Source: Sulfitobacter sp. SK012 (GTDB lineage Bacteria; Pseudomonadota; Alphaproteobacteria; Rhodobacterales; Rhodobacteraceae). Taken from it: DNA of 64,000 nt. Shown here piece by piece: positions 7,028 to 16,160 of the stretch. The notes under the pieces were generated by a model. That model saw only the letters and a program-made list of their open reading frames with translations, had not been told where the DNA came from and searched no databases. The translations under genes and the position numbers were made by a program. Numbering within the stretch: the stretch's first letter is position 1; each line of letters opens with the position of its first letter. Where the stretch lies: assembly GCF_003352085.1 (NCBI RefSeq), contig NZ_CP025807.1, positions 1 to 64,000 on the forward strand. Reading direction: 5' to 3'.

Positions 7028-9019
7028 ATGGGCAAGGCTTGGATTGCTATCGGGGTAGTTCTGGTCACTTTGGTGGCGGGTGCGATGGGCTACACCATTG
7101 CCTCGGCTGTGCTGACCTTCAAGGCACTTGGGTTCAGCGCCGATATCGATTTTGGATATATCGCGCAGAATTACCTCTGGATCAGAGATAGACGGCCTGA
7201 TGATTTCCAACTGATCAACCTGATCATCGGCGGTGCTGCCGTCGCCGGGCTGATGATGAGCCTTGCCATGTCTGGGTCCGCCCTTACGCGCTTTGGTCAG
7301 ACCCATTGGCAAAAGCGCGGCGAGATGAACGCCAACGGGTTCTTTGGCAAGCCGGGAACCGGGTTTATTCTGGGCAAATTGGGCGGTCCGAAATCCCGCG
7401 CCCGCTACATCACCTCGAAGGTCTTTCCCCATGCCCTGATCGTGGCACCAACGGGGCGCGGTAAAACCACAGGCTTTGTGATCCCGAACCTGCTGACGTG
7501 GCAGGGCTCGGCTGTGACGCTCGATGTGAAGGGCGAGTGTTTCGAGGCGACGGCGCGTCACCGTGCCGCCCAAGGCGACAAGGTCTACCGTTTTGCGCCC
7601 ACGGACTGGGAAGGCAAGCGTACCCATCGCTATAATCCGCTTTTGCGCATCTATGAGCTCGAAGACACCGCGCGGCAGCAAATGGAATTGCAGCTACTGG
7701 CGACCTTGTTTCTGCAAAGTGACAATGATCGCGTACAAGGGCTTTTGAAGGGCGGTATTGATCTGTTCGTGGCCGCAGGCTTGTTGGCCTTCCAGCGTAA
7801 AAAGCCGAGCTTGGGCGAGATCTACCGGATCGCGGCCTCGGGGGGTAACAAGCAAAAAGAATATGTGGCGCGGAGCCACGAAATCGACAACAAAGCCGCG
7901 AAGTTGATCTTTACGCGACTGGCGTCCACCAACAACGACACGCTGACCTCCTATGTCTCGCTTCTGATGACGTCAGGCCTGGATCAATGGCAAAACCCCG
8001 CGATTGACGAGGCGACGCAGGTTTCCGACTTTGATTTCCGCACGATCCGAAAGAAGCCCTTCACGGTCTATCTGGTTGTCCAGCCTCTGATGGTAAAGCC
8101 GCTTGCGCCACTGATCCGGTTGTTTTTCTCAGATCTTCTCTCGGCGATGCAAGAGAAGGAACCGGGCAAAGATGAGCCTTGGCCTGTGATGATCATGCTC
8201 GATGAGTTCAACCGCCTTGGCAAAATGCCCATTGTGGTCGAGAGCATAGAAACCCTGCGCACCTATCGCGGCCACTTGGCGGTGGTGACCCAAACCATTC
8301 CCGCTCTCGATGAAATCTATGGTGAAAACACCCGCCGCGCGTTGCAGGGCAACGCAGGCGTAAAGCTCTACCTCACCCCCTCAGATGAAAAGACCATTGA
8401 GGAGCTGAGCAAGGCCGTGGGCAAGACCACGAAGACGGTCATCACGCGGTCGCGGTCCATTGGCAAGAATCCGTTCGAAGGACGCAGTCAGTCCACGCGG
8501 ACGGAAGAAACTTCTCTCTTGCCCGAAGATGAAGCGCGCCGATTACCGCTCGATGAAATTATCATGGTCGTTGATGCGCAGATGCCAGTGCGGGCGAAAC
8601 GGATCCAGTATTTTGATGATCGGCTGTTTGCGGCGATTCATGGTGCGCAAAAGGGTGAGTTGCCGTTTCCGGTGATGGGCGGAGGTGGCGGTAAGGCGCA
8701 CGGGCCAGATTCTTGCGGGTCAAAGCGGGGCCCGAGCCAAGCTGGAACGAGTGCGAAGCCTAATGCGCATGATGAGCGTCTATTTGGCTCAAAAGAGATC
8801 AGCTCAGGTAAATCTGTGCCGCCCACCAAGAAAAGCTCAAAAGCTGTTCAAGCCGTTGTTGAAGAGGAGGAGCGGCAAATGGAAATGAGCTTTGCCGACC
8901 AGTTTGAGATGCAAATTGAGGAACGCGACGGAGGCGATAGAGATCGACTCGATACAGTGGTGGATGATTTGGACGGGCTGGAAAGCTGGTTGAAGCAGGG
9001 GGAAGGGGCTTCTGGCTGA
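7028..9019 (+). CDS. virD4: VirD4/TraG-type coupling protein (T4CP)
   Basis: Inner-membrane ATPase that links the relaxosome to a type IV secretion channel. Two N-terminal membrane segments (about residues 4-25 and 62-85) precede the cytosolic motor. Walker A is APTGRGKTTG at residues 140-149 and Walker B is MIMLDEFNRLG with Asp392-Glu393. The C-terminal 100 residues are charged and of low complexity. The frame opens at TTG 7016 inside the virD2 stop, but ATG 7028 gives the normal N-terminus MGKAWIAIG. No virB2-virB11 genes follow, so transfer needs a channel encoded elsewhere or the plasmid is only mobilisable. Confidence 0.93.
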   Translation: MGKAWIAIGVVLVTLVAGAMGYTIASAVLTFKALGFSADIDFGYIAQNYLWIRDRRPDDFQLINLIIGGAAVAGLMMSLAMSGSALTRFGQTHWQKRGEMNANGFFGKPGTGFILGKLGGPKSRARYITSKVFPHALIVAPTGRGKTTGFVIPNLLTWQGSAVTLDVKGECFEATARHRAAQGDKVYRFAPTDWEGKRTHRYNPLLRIYELEDTARQQMELQLLATLFLQSDNDRVQGLLKGGIDLFVAAGLLAFQRKKPSLGEIYRIAASGGNKQKEYVARSHEIDNKAAKLIFTRLASTNNDTLTSYVSLLMTSGLDQWQNPAIDEATQVSDFDFRTIRKKPFTVYLVVQPLMVKPLAPLIRLFFSDLLSAMQEKEPGKDEPWPVMIMLDEFNRLGKMPIVVESIETLRTYRGHLAVVTQTIPALDEIYGENTRRALQGNAGVKLYLTPSDEKTIEELSKAVGKTTKTVITRSRSIGKNPFEGRSQSTRTEETSLLPEDEARRLPLDEIIMVVDAQMPVRAKRIQYFDDRLFAAIHGAQKGELPFPVMGGGGGKAHGPDSCGSKRGPSQAGTSAKPNAHDERLFGSKEISSGKSVPPTKKSSKAVQAVVEEEERQMEMSFADQFEMQIEERDGGDRDRLDTVVDDLDGLESWLKQGEGASG

Positions 9020-9560
9020 GATGGGTAAGGCGTAACGCAACCATTGAACGCGCGTAGATCACTGAACCAGTCGTTCGCCGCACCAGATTTGAAGGACAAC
9101 AAAGCGGACTTTCCCGACATTCGTTTTTCCCACTTCGCAGACGCAGCATTTACTCGCGCGTGCGGTATACTTGTCACCGCCAAGCGGCACGGGTCTCCAA
9201 AGCGGCCGTTCAATCTAGATCTTATAGGCCAAATCCAAATTTTACTTCAGTTGCGCAATGCTGGAACCAACGTGACGCTGATCATGCCAACGGATGCAAT
9301 GTCGGCTCTCGGCTTTCAGCGGCTTTTGATAATAAAAATTGAATCCAATTGCGACTTTGCCAAACCGAACATTGTAGGGTTGCGCTGCTTCGGATGGCTC
9401 GATGATCTACTGACCGCACGAACCATCCTTTTGAGAGTTGTAACAACCTTATGATAAACTCCGACCATTCCGGCGGCTGTCGGCAATGAAAAACTCGCTT
9501 CTGGCCAGCTGAGACTTTGCAGATCTAAACGATGTGTCTGTCTATTGTTTGGTCCGTGTC
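9020..9560. other. Non-coding region with degenerate intergenic repeat
   Basis: 541 bp between the convergent virD4 and histidine kinase genes. An open frame exists at 9044-9454 but has no recognisable family and overlaps repeat sequence, so I do not call it. GGACTTTCCCGACATT at 9106-9121 is identical to 18649-18664. No clear terminator was found. Confidence 0.55.
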
Positions 9561-11013
9561 TTAAGATCTCTGAATAGCCAGCCGCGCTGTCACGCCCGTT
9601 GCGGAATCTTCGAACGTCAGCTGGCCACCATGCAATTTTGCAATTGTCGCTACTATTGTTAGGCCAAGCCCGTGGCCATCTATCGTTGTGGTGTTTTCAC
9701 CACGTTGAAACGGGGCCAAGAGTTTTTCAATCTCGGCAGCGGAACTTTCAGAGCCTTCATCTTCGATGATGATCGTTGCGGACTGCGCGTTTGCCTCCAG
9801 CGATACCGTAGCGCGGCGGCCGTATTTTAGAGCGTTTTCGATCAAGTTTGTGATGGCCCGTTCAAGCGATACGGGACGGGCATGAACCACAGTGTCACGA
9901 TTGTTGGACACCACGCCGTAGCCTTGTCGTGACATGAAAATAGATTTCCCACCCTTTACAACGACGTCTTTGGCTTTGCGCAATGTCACAGGTCGGCCCA
10001 CGTCTTGGTAATTGGCGACGATGGCATCCAACAGCGACGTCAACGATAGATTTCGGGGTTCTTCGGCACCCATTTCGACATGGGTATAGGTCAGCACGCT
10101 TTCGATGATGCCGGTCATGCTGTCGATGTCGGTTTCAAATTTTTGGCGCAAGTCCGCGTCTTGGATCAACGCGGCGCGCAAGCGCAGCCGTGTGGCGGGT
10201 GTGCCAAGGTCGTGGCTCACTCCTGATAAGACGGCGGCGCGGCCAGCCAACTGCTCGCGTTCAATTTCCAGATAACTGTTAACGGCTGCTATGATTTCTT
10301 GCAGTTCTTGTAGGCCAGTTGGGTCATAGCGGGCGGGGCCGCCGACGCGACGGCGGTTTCTTAGCTGTCCAGCGAAGGACAGGAAGGATACCGGCAAATT
10401 CAATGCGACGGTCATGAGAATACCGGTTGCGACCACCGCCAAGAGCGCTGCGAGGATGCGACGATCAGGGGGGGCAGCGGCGCACCCCCCAAATTGCGTT
10501 GCCTTCTATTTCAACCCAATCGGAATCACCCATGTGGGCCACGACAAACGGATCGTTACAGAAAGTTGCCAGTTTTCGCGTGATTGCGCCCATGGTCTCT
10601 GCCGCTGTCTGCCCGTCGCGGTGCGGCAAATCTGCAAGACCATAGGTTAAATCAGGTGACAGGATCGCCATAGTGACGGAAGCCCCAGTGATCTGATTGG
10701 CAGCATCAGGCAAGATCGGGACAATTGTGACCCGCGGCGCCACCGGAGCACCCGCAATTTGGCGGAATGATCCGTTTGTTGCGTAGACCTGATCGGCGGT
10801 ACTAAGAGGTGTGACCCTTATGCCTGCAGGCGGTGCAGTGCCGTTTTGCATTGCGTAATACATAGTCACGCCAGCGTCGTAGGCCGATGTGCCATGTGCA
10901 CGCCAATCGGACGTGGATTTTCCCCACATCCAAACCGTGCCCCCGCCCATCAAAAGCGCAGCAAGAACCAATATGGGACCTATAATGCGCAGGCTGTTTA
11001 GAGGGTTATTCAC
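9561..11013 (-). pseudogene. EnvZ-type sensor histidine kinase, frameshifted in a 7-base G/C run
   Basis: Membrane sensor kinase paired with the response regulator next to it. The first part (11013-10465) has a GTG start, one N-terminal membrane helix and a periplasmic domain, and stops after VRRCPP. The second part (10442-9561), in another frame, has the second membrane helix, SHDLGTPATRLRLR (H box), NLIENALKYG (N box), IEDEG and GHGLGLTI (G boxes). Dropping one base from the run of seven G (10468-10474 on the plus strand) joins them seamlessly through PPDRRILAALLAVVATG. It is a true frameshift, a phase-variable tract or a sequencing error. The GTGA overlap with the regulator shows a single operon. 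The pair plus glucose transporter context resembles Pseudomonas GtrS/GltR. Confidence 0.85.
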
Positions 11014-11747
11014 GTGTCTGACACCACAACATCCACTGCGAAAACATATCCGACACCGCGTTCGGTTTTCAGGATTTGGGGTTCCTTTGGGGTCGTTTCG
11101 ATCTTGTTGCGCAAGCGCCCTACCAAGACGTCAATCGCGCGACCTGTCGCCTCGTTTGAAGACTGGCTTTCGCCAGTAGCATCTAAGTTGGCCGCAATTT
11201 CTTCTCGCGTGAGTGGGATGTGCGGGTTGGCAAGCAACACTTGCAACAAGGCGGTTTCACGATGAGACAGAGCGACCTGTACATTTGCTGGGGAAAGAAC
11301 CTCACTGGTTTTGGCGTCATAGGTCCAGCCGTGGAACTGAAAGGTTTTGGTGTTCCGTCTGTGCACCAAGGATGCCGAGCGCCGCGTGCGCGATAGCACC
11401 GCTTTGACCCGCGCCAACAACAATTCAGGATTAAACGGTTTGGCAATGTAGTCGTCCGCGCCAACCGCATACCCCTCCATACGTTGGTGATCGGCAGACA
11501 AGGCAGACACCATAATGATAGGCACGTCCTGCTCGCGGCGCAGGTGCTTGCAAATCTCTAAACCGTTCTCGTCGCCTAACATGACGTCCAGTAACACCAG
11601 ATCGACACGGCCACCGTCGATGTGGCGGCGCACCTCCGCTTCGTTTGCGGCAGGCAGGGCAATAGAACCGTTCTCTTGCAGGAATTGCGTCATCATTGCG
11701 CGCATTTCAATGTCGTCATCGACAACCAAGATGCGTGGAATCGACAT
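11010..11747 (-). CDS. OmpR/PhoB-family response regulator (GltR-like)
   Basis: DNA-binding response regulator of 245 residues. The receiver domain shows the acidic pair Asp10-Asp11, phospho-acceptor Asp54 in LVLLDVMLG, and Lys103 in IAKPF. The C-terminal domain is a winged helix ending with TERGVGYVF. It is transcribed away from the sugar ABC operon, with about 220 bp between them that holds two 20-bp direct repeats. The stop overlaps the kinase GTG start (GTGA). By analogy with GltR, which controls glucose uptake genes in Pseudomonas, it probably regulates the divergent transporter. The call as GltR-like is from context. Confidence 0.88.
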   Translation of the reverse strand: MSIPRILVVDDDIEMRAMMTQFLQENGSIALPAANEAEVRRHIDGGRVDLVLLDVMLGDENGLEICKHLRREQDVPIIMVSALSADHQRMEGYAVGADDYIAKPFNPELLLARVKAVLSRTRRSASLVHRRNTKTFQFHGWTYDAKTSEVLSPANVQVALSHRETALLQVLLANPHIPLTREEIAANLDATGESQSSNEATGRAIDVLVGRLRNKIETTPKEPQILKTERGVGYVFAVDVVVSDT

Positions 11748-11793
11748 GTCTGTTTCCCCCTTTGCCAGCCGCTTGAGCAGCGATGACCCTATC

Positions 11794-11843
11794 CTTACGT
11801 AACATTGTGCAACAAAATCGAGCCTTGCGTAACAAGTTGTAAC
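11794..11843. promoter_or_regulatory. Direct-repeat operator between regulator and gtsA
   Basis: Two similar 20-mers, CTTACGTAACATTGTGCAAC (11794-11813) and CTTGCGTAACAAGTTGTAAC (11824-11843), spaced exactly 30 bp start to start (about three helical turns). Direct repeats on one helix face are typical of OmpR-family regulators. Assignment to the adjacent response regulator is inferred. Confidence 0.55.
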
Positions 11844-11904
11844 GGCTTGCCCAGATTAATGCATGATCAGGGCGAAAGGCCGTTAGTCAGCCGTTGCATG
11901 GCTT

Positions 11905-11932
11905 ATGTCGCCGCACCAATGTCGCCGCACCA
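11905..11932 (+). repeat. Tandem 14-bp duplication upstream of gtsA
   Basis: ATGTCGCCGCACCA is repeated perfectly twice head to tail, about 35 bp before the gtsA ATG, in the likely 5' leader. It looks like a recent slippage duplication. Confidence 0.7.
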
Positions 11933-11968
11933 AGCCCGTGATGGGCAATTCTTTGGGAGGAAACCAAA

Positions 11969-13219
11969 ATGAAATCTTACGTATTGAGCACCGCATCCGC
12001 GATTGCAGTTTGTGCCGCTGGCGCAGCTTCCGCAGACGGCCACGCAGAAGCAGAAGTTCTGCACTACTGGACATCCGGTGGCGAAGCTAAATCGGTCGCA
12101 GTTCTGCAAGAAGAGTTCGCTGCAAACGGCGGCACATGGACTGACATGCCAGTTGCTGGCGGCGGCGGTGACGCGGCTGGAACGGCACTTCGTGCACGCG
12201 TTCTGTCCGGCAACGCGCCAACAGCAGCACAGATCAAAGGCCCAGCCATTCAGGAATGGTTTGCAGAAGGCGTTCTGGCTGACATTTCTAGCGTTGCAGA
12301 AGCCAACGATTGGGCAAACCTGCTTCCAGCTTCCATCGCAGCACACATGCAGTGCGATGGCACTTGGTGTGCGGCGCCAGTAAACGTGCACCGCGTTGAC
12401 TGGATCTGGGCCAACACAGAAATCTTGGCCGCGAACGGCATCGAGATGCCAACAACTTGGGACGAGTTCAACGCCGCAGCCGAAAAACTGCAAGCCGCTG
12501 GCATCATTCCACTGGCCCACGGTGGTCAGGCTTGGCAGGACGCGACTGTGTTCGAAACTGTTGTTTTGGGTCTCGGTGGCGCTGAGTTCTATCAGGCAGC
12601 TCTCGTAGATCTCGACCCAGAGGCGCTGACATCTGACACGATGATTGCAGCGTTTGATCAGATGCGCACCATGCGCGGCTATGTTGATCCAAACTTCTCT
12701 GGTCGTGACTGGAACCTCGCCACAGCAATGGTCATGAACGGCGAAGCCGCTTTCCAGATCATGGGTGACTGGGCAAAGGGTGAATTCCTCGCTGCTGGAA
12801 AAGTTCCAGGCGTTGATTTCACATGTGCGTCCACTCCGGGTGACGGCTACCTCTATAACGTAGACAGCTTTGCGATGTTCTCTGTTGAAGGTGACGGCAA
12901 AGCCGCTGGTCAGGAACTTCTGGCGGAACTCATCATGGGGCCAACGTTCCAAGAAGTGTTCAACATGAACAAAGGCTCCATCCCAGCCCGTACAGACGTT
13001 GATCTGTCCGGCTTTGATGAGTGCGCGCAGATTTCTGCTGCTGACATGGCGTCTACGAACGAGGGCGGCACATTGATGCCATCTTACGCGCACGGCATGG
13101 CACTGTTTGGTGCACAGTCCGGCGCGATCACAGACGTTGTTACAGCGCACTTCAACTCTGACATGTCGTCTGCTGACGCTGTTCAGATGTTGTCACAGGC
13201 TGTCGCCAACTCCCAGTAA
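11969..13219 (+). CDS. gtsA: Sugar ABC transporter substrate-binding protein (glucose type, CUT1)
   Basis: Periplasmic binding protein delivering a sugar, most likely glucose and/or mannose, to the permease encoded downstream. A signal peptide covers residues 1-22, with a probable cut after AASA. The mature part begins EAEVLHYWTSGGEAKSV, typical of the bacterial glucose-binding subgroup, and contains the conserved MPTTWDEFNAAA. At 416 residues it has the family length. GGGAGG lies 8-13 bases before the ATG. It is first in a gtsABCD-glk order. The substrate is inferred from family resemblance and from the glucokinase at the end of the operon. Confidence 0.9.
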   Translation: MKSYVLSTASAIAVCAAGAASADGHAEAEVLHYWTSGGEAKSVAVLQEEFAANGGTWTDMPVAGGGGDAAGTALRARVLSGNAPTAAQIKGPAIQEWFAEGVLADISSVAEANDWANLLPASIAAHMQCDGTWCAAPVNVHRVDWIWANTEILAANGIEMPTTWDEFNAAAEKLQAAGIIPLAHGGQAWQDATVFETVVLGLGGAEFYQAALVDLDPEALTSDTMIAAFDQMRTMRGYVDPNFSGRDWNLATAMVMNGEAAFQIMGDWAKGEFLAAGKVPGVDFTCASTPGDGYLYNVDSFAMFSVEGDGKAAGQELLAELIMGPTFQEVFNMNKGSIPARTDVDLSGFDECAQISAADMASTNEGGTLMPSYAHGMALFGAQSGAITDVVTAHFNSDMSSADAVQMLSQAVANSQ

Positions 13220-13243
13220 TCATTTTTTAATGATTACGACACC

Positions 13244-13270
13244 GGCCTTGCCCCGATCTGGGGCAAGGCC
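13244..13270 (+). terminator. Strong intercistronic hairpin between gtsA and gtsB
   Basis: GGCCTTGCCCC, a 5-nt loop, then GGGGCAAGGCC: a perfect 11-bp GC-rich stem. No U run follows. Such hairpins after binding-protein genes usually protect the upstream mRNA or cut readthrough, so that gtsA is made in excess over the permeases. Confidence 0.7.
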
Positions 13271-13292
13271 ACCAATCAAAGGGGGACTTCAC

Positions 13293-14165
13293 ATGACAAG
13301 ATGGTTGCAAGACAACATGCCAAAGATCGTTTTGGCACCGTCATTCATCGCCGTCATGGTGTTTGTTTACGGTTTTATCGCATGGACAGCTTGGGTGTCG
13401 TTGACACGCTCACGTCTGATGCCGCGCTACGAGCTGGACAGCTTTATCCAATATGAGCGTCTGGCCGACTCGCCACGGTTTGAGACCGCGATGGTGAACC
13501 TCGCTATCTTTGGCACTTTATTTATCGTGATCGCTATGGTTCTGGGTCTGCTTCTGGCGATCCTGCTGGACCAGAAAATCCGCACCGAAGGCGCGATCCG
13601 CACGATTTATCTTTATCCCATGGCCCTGTCGATGATCGTCACAGGCACCGCATGGAAATGGATCCTGAACCCTGAACTTGGCATCGAAGCCACCGTCAAA
13701 GGCTGGGGTTTCGCCAATTTTGAATTCAACTGGCTGGTTGATCCTGACATGGCGATCTACACCGTTGTGCTTGCCGCCGTTTGGCAAAGCTCCGGCTTCG
13801 TTATGGCGCTATTCCTTGCCGGGCTTCGCTCTGTGGATGAAGAAATAATCAAGGCCGCACAGGTCGATGGCATCCCCACTTGGCGCGTTTATTCCGCGAT
13901 CATTATTCCGTCGATGGCCCCGATTTTCCTCAGCGCGTTCATCGTGCTGGCCCACCTCGCGATCAAAGCCTTTGACCTCGTCATCGCGCTTACTGGCGGT
14001 GGCCCGGGTTACGCGACCGATCTTCCGGCCACCTACATGTATGCCATGGCGTTTTCGCGCGGTGACATCGGGCAGGCGGCAAGTTCGGCCATGGTCATGA
14101 TGCTTGTCGTGTTCACGATTGTTGTCCCTTACCTCTATTCAGAATTGAGGACCAAAAATGACTGA
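13293..14165 (+). CDS. gtsB: Sugar ABC transporter permease (CUT1, MalF-like)
   Basis: Inner-membrane permease of 290 residues with about six hydrophobic segments. The EAA-type loop that docks the ATPase is at IIKAAQVDGIPTWRVY, followed by IIPSMAPI. The frame is open upstream to 13107, but that part overlaps gtsA and the hairpin. ATG 13293 follows GGGGG at a fitting distance and starts MTRWLQDNMPK, the normal N-terminus. It overlaps gtsC by 8 bp. Confidence 0.9.
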   Translation: MTRWLQDNMPKIVLAPSFIAVMVFVYGFIAWTAWVSLTRSRLMPRYELDSFIQYERLADSPRFETAMVNLAIFGTLFIVIAMVLGLLLAILLDQKIRTEGAIRTIYLYPMALSMIVTGTAWKWILNPELGIEATVKGWGFANFEFNWLVDPDMAIYTVVLAAVWQSSGFVMALFLAGLRSVDEEIIKAAQVDGIPTWRVYSAIIIPSMAPIFLSAFIVLAHLAIKAFDLVIALTGGGPGYATDLPATYMYAMAFSRGDIGQAASSAMVMMLVVFTIVVPYLYSELRTKND

Positions 14166-15051
14166 TATGTCTTACGCCCCAACCCGCACCAAAAGCCCGA
14201 CGACCAAACTGGTTCTGCGCTTTATCCTCTACATCCTGCTTGGTGTCTTTGCGCTGTTTTATCTCATGCCACTGTTTGTGATGATTACCACGTCGCTGAA
14301 GTCTTTGGATGAAATCCGCACGGGCGATCTGGTATCACTGCCACGTGAAGTCACTTTTGATGCTTGGCGCACGGCTTGGTCTGGTGCCTGTACGGGTATT
14401 CAATGTGAAGGCGTGCGCCCTTATTTCCTGAATTCACTTCTAATCGCCATTCCTGCCGTTCTTATTTCTACGATCATCGGCGCGTTGAATGGTTACGTTG
14501 TGGCGCAATGGAAGTTCAAAGGCGCGAACATCTTTTTTGCATTGTTGTTGTTTGGGTGCTTCATCCCGTTTCAGGTCGTGCTGCTGCCAATGGCGATCGT
14601 GCTGGGCAAATTGGGGATCTCTGGCACCATTCCGGGTTTGATTTTTGTCCACGTGATCTATGGCCTTGGTTTTACCACGCTGTTTTTCCGCAACTACTAC
14701 GTCAGCATCCCGTCCGAGCTGACAAAGGCGGCAAAAGTCGATGGCGCAGGGTTCTTTCGAATCTTCTGGTCGATCTTCCTGCCGCTAAGCCTGCCGATCA
14801 TCGTTGTGTCCGTCATCTGGCAATTCACCCAGATCTGGAACGACTTCCTGTTCGGAGTGAGTTTTAGCCAAGCTGGCACTCAGCCTGTGACGGTTGCTCT
14901 TAACAACATCGTAAACTCAACCACTGGCGTCAAAGAATACAATGTCGATATGGCCGCTGCGATCATCGCTGCCCTGCCGACGCTGCTTGTCTATGTCGTT
15001 GCTGGTAAATATTTCATCCGCGGTCTGACCGCTGGTTCTGTAAAGGGATAA
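14158..15051 (+). CDS. gtsC: Sugar ABC transporter permease (CUT1, MalG-like)
   Basis: Second membrane subunit, 297 residues. It has an N-terminal helix and about five further membrane segments, a periplasmic insert containing two cysteines (ACTGIQCEGV), and the EAA loop LTKAAKVDGAGFFRIFW. The C-terminus KYFIRGLTAGSVKG is characteristic of MalG-type permeases. It starts inside the end of gtsB and ends 5 bp before the ATPase ATG, so the genes are co-translated. Confidence 0.92.
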   Translation: MTDMSYAPTRTKSPTTKLVLRFILYILLGVFALFYLMPLFVMITTSLKSLDEIRTGDLVSLPREVTFDAWRTAWSGACTGIQCEGVRPYFLNSLLIAIPAVLISTIIGALNGYVVAQWKFKGANIFFALLLFGCFIPFQVVLLPMAIVLGKLGISGTIPGLIFVHVIYGLGFTTLFFRNYYVSIPSELTKAAKVDGAGFFRIFWSIFLPLSLPIIVVSVIWQFTQIWNDFLFGVSFSQAGTQPVTVALNNIVNSTTGVKEYNVDMAAAIIAALPTLLVYVVAGKYFIRGLTAGSVKG

Positions 15052-15056
15052 ATCAG

Positions 15057-16156
15057 ATGTCACCTATTCTCGAAGTTAAAACCTCTACAAGAACTACGGC
15101 GCAACCGAAGTTCTGAAAGACATCAATGTGTCGATCGAAAAAGGGGACTTTCTGGTCCTCGTCGGGCCCTCCGGCTGCGGTAAGTCAACGCTGTTGAACT
15201 GTATTGCCGGGCTTGAGCCGATCACGGGCGGGGACATGTTTATCGGTGGTCAGAACATGACCAACGTCAGCCCAAAAGACCGCGACATCGCAATGGTGTT
15301 TCAGTCTTACGCTTTGTATCCGACAATGACCGTCGCCAAGAACATCACCTTCGGGATGAAAGTGCGCGGCATCGATCAGGCAACACAAGACGCCAAGCTT
15401 AAGCATGTGTCCACGCAGTTGCAGATCGAACCACTGTTGCACCGCAAGCCGGGCCAGTTGTCCGGTGGTCAGCGCCAGCGTGTCGCGATGGGCCGTGCCT
15501 TGGTGCGGGATCCAAAGTTGTTCCTGTTTGATGAACCGCTCTCCAACTTGGACGCTAAACTACGGGTTGAGATGCGCACAGAAATCAAGGCGCTGCACCA
15601 ACGGCTAGGCGCGTCGATGGTTTACGTCACACACGATCAGATCGAAGCCATGACATTGGCGACCAAGATCGTTGTCATGAAAGGCGGCATCATTCAGCAA
15701 ATCGGCACACCAGCCGAGATATACAATCGTCCTGCCAACTTGTTTGTGGCCGATTTCATGGGCAGCCCTGCGATGAACCTGATCCCAGCCAAGACAAAAG
15801 CGAACGGCAAAGGCATGCAGATTGAAATCGCACGCAAGGACGCCGGTCCGATTGTTTTGACAGACAAGCGCAATACCGACTTGCCCGAGAATTTGTTATG
15901 GAGTGCGTCCTGGAAGATATCGGGAGACACCGCCCTTTGCCCGCACGACGACACGCAAACAAGCGGATTGTCTGATTCCGACATTGTTGAGCCCGCAGGC
16001 GCCGATACGTTTGCTGTGATGCAGCTTGGCGGTAAACACGTGACCGCGCGCTTGCATGCTGAAACAACAGCTGCCGCAGGCACTGTACAACGTCTGGCGT
16101 TTGATCTTGGGAAGGTCTCCTATTTTGAACCCGAGACCGGTTTGCGCCTGAATTAA
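15057..16156 (+). pseudogene. gtsD: Sugar ABC transporter ATPase (MalK/GtsD-like), frameshifted near the start
   Basis: ATPase subunit: Walker A GPSGCGKST, Q-loop FQSYALYP, signature LSGGQRQR, Walker B LFLFDEPLSNLD, H-loop VYVTHDQ, then a C-terminal regulatory region. From ATG 15057 the frame reads SPILEVK and then runs out. The normal sequence LYKNYGATEVLKDI continues in another frame. One extra A in the A run at 15078-15081 (AAAAA instead of AAAA) would restore EVKNLYKNYG. A translatable frame without the ABC N-terminus begins at GTG 15128. The stretch LWSASWKIS near 15900 also looks odd, since GVRP, usual there, is readable in another frame at 15900-15911. Sequencing error or real decay are both possible. 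Confidence 0.85.
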
Positions 16157-16160
16157 CCGC

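Noticed and set aside
9044..9454. 136-codon open frame after virD4
   Set aside because: No family resemblance, no ribosome-binding site seen, and it runs through a repeat string shared with a non-coding spacer at 18649.
11903..13150. 415-codon frame antisense to gtsA
   Set aside because: Cysteine- and histidine-rich mirror translation of a clear binding-protein gene.
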